64,000 bases of DNA, taken from NCBI RefSeq assembly GCF_020171945.1, contig NZ_JAIVAP010000001.1:310001-374000 (forward strand), given 5' to 3'. Position numbers and translations under genes: made by a program. Numbering within the stretch: position 1 is the stretch's first letter; each line of letters starts with the position of its first letter. Positions 58,748 to 64,000 of the stretch are shown here, in pieces. Origin of the DNA: Bacillus infantis (lineage in GTDB: Bacteria > Bacillota > Bacilli > Bacillales > Cytobacillaceae). The notes under the pieces are model-generated. The model was given only the letters and a program-made list of their open reading frames with translations. It had not been told where the DNA came from and did not search any database.

Positions 58748-60091
58748 TTATTTTACTGCCTTTTTTCTGAGAGAATATACTCCTCCGGCTGCAAGCATCG
58801 CACCAAGTGCAATCCACAGAACCGAAGCTGAATCCACAGGACTGCTTGCTCCTCCGAAGCCTGTTTTAGGCATTGATTCCGGCATGGCTGTTCCTGCAAA
58901 TTTCTCAGGCATCTGTGTGACAATTGCATTCCCCAGTACTTCCCCGATCGTGAACATAGCAGCAAATCCTTCACGGAAAGTTCCTGCTGACTCCTCATAA
59001 TTGCCGGCTTTATATTGGTCAAAAGCCAAGAGGACCTGGTTTTCATGGGCTTTTACAGCCGCTTCAGCATCAGCTGCAGGAAGATTGCCATCTGTTGCGG
59101 CACCGAGGAATTCGCCGAAATCTTCTGCAAATTTGTCAAGCTGTGCCCTGGCTGCTTCTGCAGCCTCTTTATCTCCTTCAAGCTCTGCTGCCGCTATTTT
59201 GCCTTGAGCATTAATGTGATCAGTCTGCCATATTTTTTCAAATTGCTGTGCGCCTGCATCACCGTAAACGCTGCCTATAGCTGCCTTGAAGTCTGCAGTG
59301 TTGGCATTTTCTGCCCAAGTGATGAAATCATAATCCTCTGACTGAGCGTATCCTTTTTCCATTCCCATGACTGCCAATGCAAAGTGCTCAGAAGCGAGGC
59401 TATTAAGGGCTGACCTCAAATCGGCCGCTGGCGTGTCAGAAGAAGAATTTGCAAACTTTTCCGGCATTTGAGCTGTGATGGCTGATGAAAGTGCTTTGCT
59501 GATGGAGAACATATGCTTGTACCCTTCACGGAAGCTTTGGTATGCTTCCTCGTATTCACCATCAACATAATGATCAAAGGTTTCAATGACTTGGTCTTCG
59601 TGGAGGCTGACTGCTTCTGCAGCGGTTTCTGCCGGCAGCTTCCCTTCTGTTGCCTTGCCTAGGAAGGTGGAAAATTCTTCAACAAATTCGTCCACTTCTT
59701 TTTCTGCTTCCTGCCTGGCAGCTTCATCATTATTCTTAGCTGCTTGCACGAAGGTGTCTGCATAGCCGTTATGTCCCCGGAAAATCCTTTCAAACTCAGC
59801 AGCTCCTTCCTCACCGTATATGGAGGCAATTGCCGGTGTCATGTCGAGTGCATTCTGGTCAAGCGCTTTTGTAAGTGCTTCCGCATCCTTGGCACCTTCA
59901 AATGATTTGGTCATGGACGAAACCGCAAGGATATAATGCTCTGATAAAAGCTGATCAAGTGTTGCCCTTAGATCGGCTGCTGGTGTTTTTACCGTTGGGG
60001 TCTGTTCTGCGGCAGATCCTGCAGAAGGAAATAGTAGTGAAAGCCCCAGTACAGGAATAATCATTTTTTTCAGGTTTTGTTTCAAATTCAT
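58748..60091 (-). CDS. secreted two-repeat protein with MPKTG sorting signal
   Basis: A 447-residue surface protein. The signal peptide (about 1-27) is followed by two helical repeats of about 190 residues, each starting PAADLR and ending MPEKFA. Both keep SEH near the start, a second His (FRGHN / WQTDH) and HENQV or HEDQV with a following D and Y, which suggests a metal- or heme-binding helical bundle. The C-terminus is a cell-wall sorting signal: MPKTG, a hydrophobic helix and RKKAVK. The first position is Met, not Leu. AAGGAGAG precedes the ATG. It is read from an ECF-type promoter. Family not recognised. Confidence 0.75.
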   Translation of the reverse strand: MNLKQNLKKMIIPVLGLSLLFPSAGSAAEQTPTVKTPAADLRATLDQLLSEHYILAVSSMTKSFEGAKDAEALTKALDQNALDMTPAIASIYGEEGAAEFERIFRGHNGYADTFVQAAKNNDEAARQEAEKEVDEFVEEFSTFLGKATEGKLPAETAAEAVSLHEDQVIETFDHYVDGEYEEAYQSFREGYKHMFSISKALSSAITAQMPEKFANSSSDTPAADLRSALNSLASEHFALAVMGMEKGYAQSEDYDFITWAENANTADFKAAIGSVYGDAGAQQFEKIWQTDHINAQGKIAAAELEGDKEAAEAARAQLDKFAEDFGEFLGAATDGNLPAADAEAAVKAHENQVLLAFDQYKAGNYEESAGTFREGFAAMFTIGEVLGNAIVTQMPEKFAGTAMPESMPKTGFGGASSPVDSASVLWIALGAMLAAGGVYSLRKKAVK

Positions 60092-60137
60092 GTGATGCAC
60101 TCTCCTTTTCGTCAGTTATTTTTTTGATTACATCTAC

Positions 60138-60165
60138 TAAACGCAGCGGATTTTCTTTTGGATCA
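60138..60165 (-). promoter_or_regulatory. ECF-type promoter of the surface-protein/sortase operon
   Basis: TGATCC (60160-60165), 16 bp, CGTTTA (60138-60143). The same TGATCC-N16-CGTTT lies upstream of the ECF sigma gene at 61707-61734. Confidence 0.7.
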
Positions 60166-60287
60166 CATTATAGAGACATTTTTTGATATTTTCTCAATAT
60201 GAAAACATGCAGGAAGTTTTTATAGAGCCATTAACACTTCATTTCTATCTAAGAAGCCGGATGCTTCAACCTGCCCACCGGCATATA

Positions 60288-60325
60288 AAGAAAGCCGGCT
60301 CCCTATTCGGAAAGCCGGCCTTTTG
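60288..60325 (-). terminator. terminator after the anti-sigma gene
   Basis: GCCGGCTTTCC...GGGAGCCGGC stem with T-rich flanks on the minus strand; it separates sigma/anti-sigma from the surface operon. Confidence 0.75.
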
Positions 60326-60328
60326 TTG

Positions 60329-61060
60329 CTATAATTCAGAGCTTAAGACGATCTGCCCCTCTGGAAGGGAGTTGCCTGCTCTTGGCTCCAATGTCACTGC
60401 TATGGTATCCCAGTTTTCACTCATGCTGTCTGCTGCTTGATAGAAGGCCGTACCTTCACTGGTGCTGTCTGGTTTAAATGAACCTGCTGGAACAGGATTG
60501 CCGCCTTTGATCAGCCACACCTGGTATACTTGTTCTCCCTCAGTCTGTTCTAGCCCGACTGCATTAACTATGACTTTTAAGCCATTACTTTCCTGTATGA
60601 GATAGGCTTCAGCATTGCCGTCAAAGTTTTCCCCAGGCTGAAGGGCAATAGAGGAAATTTTTTCTTCCGCCCTATGTTCAGGCTCTTTCTCGGAGAGCTT
60701 TATTAATGCATAGCCATTTCCAATGACAGATAGAAGGAGTGCCGCAGCTAATGCTGGCATCTGCCATTTTCTCTTCTGTTTTGCAGTCAGCACTGCCGGC
60801 TCATCAACTTTATCTTCCTTAACTGCTGCCTGCTTTTCTTCATCTTGGAAAATTTCTTTAAATATACGGTCTTTCATGCCCTTTGGAGGCTGGACTTCCT
60901 CTGACAGGAAGGGAAGATGGCCGGATAGCATTTTCAGATCCTCCATTTCTGCCCTGCATTCTTCGCAAGTCAGCAGATGCTGTTCGAATGCCTGTTTTTC
61001 TTCCTGTGAGAGTGTGCCATTAAAGTAGTCAATTGATAGTTCGCAATAATCTTTGTTCAT
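60329..61060 (-). CDS. RskA-type zinc anti-sigma factor
   Basis: A 243-residue membrane protein. A cytoplasmic ZAS domain (FEQHLLTCEEC, HxxxCxxC) comes first, then a linker, one helix (about 108-128: MPALAAALLLSVIGNGYALI) and an extracytoplasmic RskA domain (YQVWLIKGGNPVPAGSF). It should hold the ECF sigma at the membrane and release it on a surface signal. The start overlaps the sigma stop (ATGA). Confidence 0.92.
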   Translation of the reverse strand: MNKDYCELSIDYFNGTLSQEEKQAFEQHLLTCEECRAEMEDLKMLSGHLPFLSEEVQPPKGMKDRIFKEIFQDEEKQAAVKEDKVDEPAVLTAKQKRKWQMPALAAALLLSVIGNGYALIKLSEKEPEHRAEEKISSIALQPGENFDGNAEAYLIQESNGLKVIVNAVGLEQTEGEQVYQVWLIKGGNPVPAGSFKPDSTSEGTAFYQAADSMSENWDTIAVTLEPRAGNSLPEGQIVLSSEL

Positions 61061-61617
61061 GCCTTCTCCCTCCCTTCAGCAGAATCAAGAAATTTTCGGA
61101 GATTCTTTAGTGCCAGCCTTGCCCTGCTTTTGACAGTTCCAAGTGGAATATTGCAGGATTCAGAAATTTTCTGCTGTGTGAAACCTTTAAAATAAATAAG
61201 ATCAATAATCCCTTTTTGGTCTTCAGACAATTTTGAGACTGCACTATGTACCTTCATTCTTTCTTCTTTCCACTCTGTCTGCTCTTCCGCCGAGCTTTCC
61301 AGGCTGGCGGCCGGCTGAATTTCGTCAATGGGAACAGGACCCTTCTCCTTTTTCCGGATGATATCAATAGCTGTATTACGCGCCATTGTAAACAGCCATG
61401 AACTGAATTTTCCTTTGTCTTCGGTATAATGTCCCTTGCCTCGCCAGATCTTTAAGAACACTTCTTGAAGGGCTTCCTCTGACAAATCTCTGTCTTCTGT
61501 CATTTTATATAAGAAAGAGAATAGGATTTTCTCGTATTTGTCATACAGATCCTCTAGTGCCTGCTTATCTTTACGAAGTATCTTTTCATAAAGCAAGCTG
61601 TCATTGCTTCTGCTCAT
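61057..61617 (-). CDS. ECF RNA polymerase sigma factor
   Basis: A 186-residue sigma-70 factor with region 2 (LYDKYEKILFSFLYKMTEDR, EEALQEVFLKIWRG, FSSWLFTMARNTAIDIIRKK) and region 4 (YFKGFTQQKISESCNIPLGT VKSRARLALKNLR). Region 3 is missing, as in ECF factors. It is paired with an RskA-like anti-sigma, as in SigK/YlaC-like modules. The start MSRSNDSLL has AGGAGG upstream; the leader is about 85 nt. The TGATCC-N16-CGTTT motif upstream suggests autoregulation. Confidence 0.93.
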   Translation of the reverse strand: MSRSNDSLLYEKILRKDKQALEDLYDKYEKILFSFLYKMTEDRDLSEEALQEVFLKIWRGKGHYTEDKGKFSSWLFTMARNTAIDIIRKKEKGPVPIDEIQPAASLESSAEEQTEWKEERMKVHSAVSKLSEDQKGIIDLIYFKGFTQQKISESCNIPLGTVKSRARLALKNLRKFLDSAEGREKA

Positions 61618-61706
61618 CGTATTCCTCCTTCTTTTCAGGTTAGCTCTATTATTATATCGGAAAGTGCTGTGCAGGAAGTAAATCCAATCTGCACGCTTAT
61701 GCAAAA

Positions 61707-61734
61707 AAAACGAAAAGAAAAGGAATTTGGATCA
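61707..61734 (-). promoter_or_regulatory. ECF-type promoter of the sigma gene
   Basis: TGATCC (61729-61734), 16 bp, CGTTTT (61707-61712). A TATAAT nearer the gene may be a separate housekeeping promoter. Confidence 0.65.
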
Positions 61735-61812
61735 GTTAAGATTATATTTTTTCATATTCCTGGCTTGGTCTTAAAAGGGGCATAATTTTTGCATATCTTC
61801 CCGCAGCAATGA

Positions 61813-61902
61813 TCATGCGGATGCAGGCCGCCTGCTTTTCCCCTTTTTAATAAGGCCCGGCCTCTTTATCTTTGCTAACGGGATATTGAGGCGGGCAAGC
61901 AA
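61813..61902 (-). CDS. possible basic micro-ORF, 29 aa
   Basis: TTG-started frame LLARLNIPLAKIKRPGLIKK ending RRPASA, with AAGGGAGGT 5 nt upstream. Eight Lys/Arg in 29 residues. It lies in the 61735-62163 gap, where I otherwise see only a hairpin (CCGGCTGAAAAGCCGG near 61955) and AT-rich DNA before the YitT gene. Confidence 0.35.
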   Translation of the reverse strand: MLARLNIPLAKIKRPGLIKKGKSRRPASA

Positions 61903-62163
61903 ATGAATACCTCCCTTATCCTTCTGTTTAGGATTTTCCCTTCCGGCTGAAAAGCCGGGCATTTTTGTGATTGGACTGGAAGATAAATAGTGTGAATATT
62001 ACGCCAATGAGGATATAATAAATGCAGGCGATTAGAATTCTATTTATTATTCTGCTGAAAGGTTTTAGGTTAAACACAATTGAATATACTGTTTAAGATA
62101 TGAGTGTATAATCCTGCAGCCGGCAGTACTGCCAGCTGCCAGGCAAGAAAAGGAGGGATGCGG

Positions 62164-63066
62164 GTGACGGAATTGGAAATTGGACAGCAGACAGTTCTGC
62201 TGAAAGAATCACATCAAAAAATGACAAAAGGAAAGATCTTTAAAAGAGCTCTGCTCATTACAATTGGAGCCATCCTGATGGGAGTCGGGCTGGAAATTTT
62301 CCTTGTTCCCAACCAGGTCATTGACGGCGGTATCGTAGGAATCTCAATCATGCTTTCCCATCTGACAGGAATCAAGCTTGGACTGATTATCTTTCTGCTC
62401 AACATCCCCTTTTTCTTTATCGGCTACAAGCAAATTGGAAAAACCTTCGCGATTTCCACACTGTATGGCATATTCATCCTTTCTGTAACAACAGCCCTCC
62501 TTCATCCTGTGCCTGCATTCACCCAGGATATTCTGCTGGCATCGGTGTTCGGCGGGATCGTACTCGGCATTGGGGTTGGCATAGTCATCCGGTACGGGGG
62601 TTCTCTGGATGGAAGTGAGGTTCTGGCCATACTGGCCAATAAGAAACTTCCATTTTCTGTAGGCGAAATCATTATGTTCATCAATCTATTCATTCTGGGA
62701 AGTGCAGGGTTTGTCTTTACATGGGACCGGGCTATGTATTCTCTCATTGCTTATTTTGTTGCTTTCAAAACCATTGATATTACAATTACAGGACTGGAAG
62801 AATCCAAATCGGTATGGGTCATCAGCGACAATTACAGGCAGATTGGGGATAGCATCAACAGCCGCCTTGGCCGGGGAGTAACCTATCTGTCTGGAGAAGG
62901 CGCCTATTCCGGTGATGATAAAAAAGTGATATTTTGTGTCATTAACAGGCTGGAAGAAGCAAAGCTGAAAGAAATAGTAGAGGGGCTTGATCCTTCTGCT
63001 TTCCTTGCCGTCGGAGACATTGCTGAGGTCCGTGGAGGAAGATTCAAGAAGCAAGATATCCATTGA
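62164..63066 (+). CDS. YitT family membrane protein
   Basis: A 300-residue protein with five N-terminal helices (ALLITIGAILMGVGLEIFLVPNQVIDGGIVGIS is the first conserved block) and a C-terminal DUF2179 domain (SRLGRGVTYLSGEGAYSGDD). The role is unknown; the domain resembles small-ligand binding domains. The GTG at 62164 has GGAGG 7 nt upstream; the ATG two codons earlier is an alternative. Confidence 0.88.
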   Translation: MTELEIGQQTVLLKESHQKMTKGKIFKRALLITIGAILMGVGLEIFLVPNQVIDGGIVGISIMLSHLTGIKLGLIIFLLNIPFFFIGYKQIGKTFAISTLYGIFILSVTTALLHPVPAFTQDILLASVFGGIVLGIGVGIVIRYGGSLDGSEVLAILANKKLPFSVGEIIMFINLFILGSAGFVFTWDRAMYSLIAYFVAFKTIDITITGLEESKSVWVISDNYRQIGDSINSRLGRGVTYLSGEGAYSGDDKKVIFCVINRLEEAKLKEIVEGLDPSAFLAVGDIAEVRGGRFKKQDIH

Positions 63067-63182
63067 GGGGATTCCAAGGAAGGGTATACTCTTATTTTTT
63101 GGCAGGATTTTTAAAATTTATGAACGAATTCTGTTTTGAATCGTCTTATCATTGTTTTTATAAATCATAAGAGGTGTTCATA

Positions 63183-63947
63183 ATGACAGAATTTTATATC
63201 TTCTGGCTGGCTTCGGTACTTGGAGCCATACTTGTTATTCCTTATCAGACAAAAATCCTGCATGGCCGCATGCAGGAAGCTGCAGAAAGGCAGCCGAAAA
63301 AGAAGCTGCCTCCCCTCCCGGTGCTTGCCCTGATTGGAGCAGTACAGACTGGAGTCCTCCTGGGGGCAGCTGCTTTTATAGGCACCTATCTGGCTCCCAG
63401 AACCGATTTGCATTGGCCGCTGCTTGACCATTATTTAAATGGCACTGGTATATCTTTTTCAATATGGCCTGCTATTCTTCTCAGTATGCTTGGCGGTGCA
63501 GCATCCGCCTTGGTCATCCTGCTGCTGGACAGGATATTCAGTAAAAAAATGCCTCCAGCTGAAGCGGAAACACCGACAAGAAAACAGGCTTTTCTTGCTT
63601 CCTTTTACGGCGGTATATCTGAAGAAGTGCTTATGAGGCTTTTTCTGATGACTTTAGTTGTCTATCTGCTTTCATTTTTGTCAGATGGAGGCTGGATTTA
63701 CTGGACAGGAATAATCTTGGCTGCCTTCGTATTCGGTGCAGGCCATCTTCCTGCAAGCTATCAGATTTACGGGAAGTCAGCCATAGTGACGGTGCGGACC
63801 ATTCTCCTCAATATGGTGCCCGGCATCTTTTTTGGTTATTTATATTGGAAGTATGGGATAGAAATGGCCATGCTGGCGCATTTTAGTGCAGATATCGTCC
63901 TTCATGTCATCCTTGCACCGCTTGCCGCAAATGCAAGGAAGCAATAA
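63183..63947 (+). CDS. CPBP family intramembrane metalloprotease
   Basis: A 254-residue membrane protein with about seven helices and the three Abi/CPBP motifs: SEEVLMR (EExxxR), FGAGHLP (FxxxH) and HFSADIVLH (HxxxN-like, with Asp in place of Asn). Eukaryotic Rce1 and bacterial relatives cleave peptides in the membrane; the Bacillus target is unknown. GAGGTG precedes the ATG. From 63948 to the window end I see nothing recognisable. Confidence 0.85.
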   Translation: MTEFYIFWLASVLGAILVIPYQTKILHGRMQEAAERQPKKKLPPLPVLALIGAVQTGVLLGAAAFIGTYLAPRTDLHWPLLDHYLNGTGISFSIWPAILLSMLGGAASALVILLLDRIFSKKMPPAEAETPTRKQAFLASFYGGISEEVLMRLFLMTLVVYLLSFLSDGGWIYWTGIILAAFVFGAGHLPASYQIYGKSAIVTVRTILLNMVPGIFFGYLYWKYGIEMAMLAHFSADIVLHVILAPLAANARKQ

Positions 63948-64000
63948 GTTGTTTCAGATGGCTAACCTAATGACCCGGTGAGACAGCGACTAAGAAGTAT

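Overview
This window is chromosomal DNA of a Gram-positive, endospore-forming member of the Bacillaceae (Bacillus sensu lato). The evidence is a three-gene spore-germinant receptor operon, YkoP, YqhV and RsbR relatives, strong AGGAGG-type ribosome binding sites with frequent GTG and TTG starts, and low-to-moderate GC. It also carries typical Firmicute RNA switches: a T-box, TPP, SAM-I and preQ1-I. I saw no rRNA, tRNA, CRISPR, phage or transposase gene. Most genes are core or near-core metabolism. The unusual material lies in intergenic repeats, small ORFs and one surface-protein regulon.

Layout. 1-5 kb: end of an AI-2E-family exporter, a GNAT acetyltransferase, a YusW-like lipoprotein, a shortened CpdB-type phosphoesterase, a palindromic tandem array and a ketopantoate-reductase-family gene. 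5-9 kb: CstA next to a LytS/LytT two-component system, probably pyruvate or carbon-overflow sensing, with a cre-like site before cstA. 9-14.5 kb: Nudix, BioY, YqhV, subtilisin-like protease, YkoP and a CDF transporter. 14.5-18.2 kb: gerA-gerB-gerC operon. 18-21 kb: acyl-CoA dehydrogenase, a 12-13-copy palindromic array and ComFB. 21-23 kb: zinc sensor CzrA facing zinc exporter CzcD. 23-27 kb: RsbR-type stressosome protein and T-box-controlled second-type MetRS. 27-31.5 kb: potABCD and TPP-controlled thiT. 32-38 kb: XRE regulator, a second sliding clamp (DnaN paralogue) with Nudix, then YkoS/YkoT/GtrA and GalU for surface glycans. 39-46.5 kb: third array, MATE pump, TetR/YmcC pair, SAM-riboswitch unit with FbpA and a hydrolase, kinase-like phosphotransferase and EamA transporter. 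46.6-52 kb: FtsH paralogue, deformylase, membrane histidine kinase and an SDR. 52.6-57.6 kb: queC-queD-queE, a tandem pair of paralogous micro-ORFs, HAD phosphatase and PlsC. 57.7-61.7 kb: an ECF sigma, its zinc anti-sigma, a histidine-conserving repeat protein with an MPKTG sorting signal, and a class F-like sortase. The end holds YitT and CPBP-protease membrane proteins.

The best candidates for undescribed biology are: (1) three tandem arrays whose units differ in sequence but share a period of about 52-53 bp and one inverted repeat per unit; (2) the ECF sigma/anti-sigma/MPKTG protein/sortase module, where a TGATCC-N16-CGTTT motif precedes both the sigma gene and the surface-protein gene; (3) the pair of 34- and 37-codon paralogous micro-ORFs at 54.9-55.3 kb, each with its own ribosome binding site and terminator; (4) a SAM-I riboswitch driving an FbpA-like small protein and an alpha/beta hydrolase. 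All function calls rest on reading translated motifs. No database search was run.
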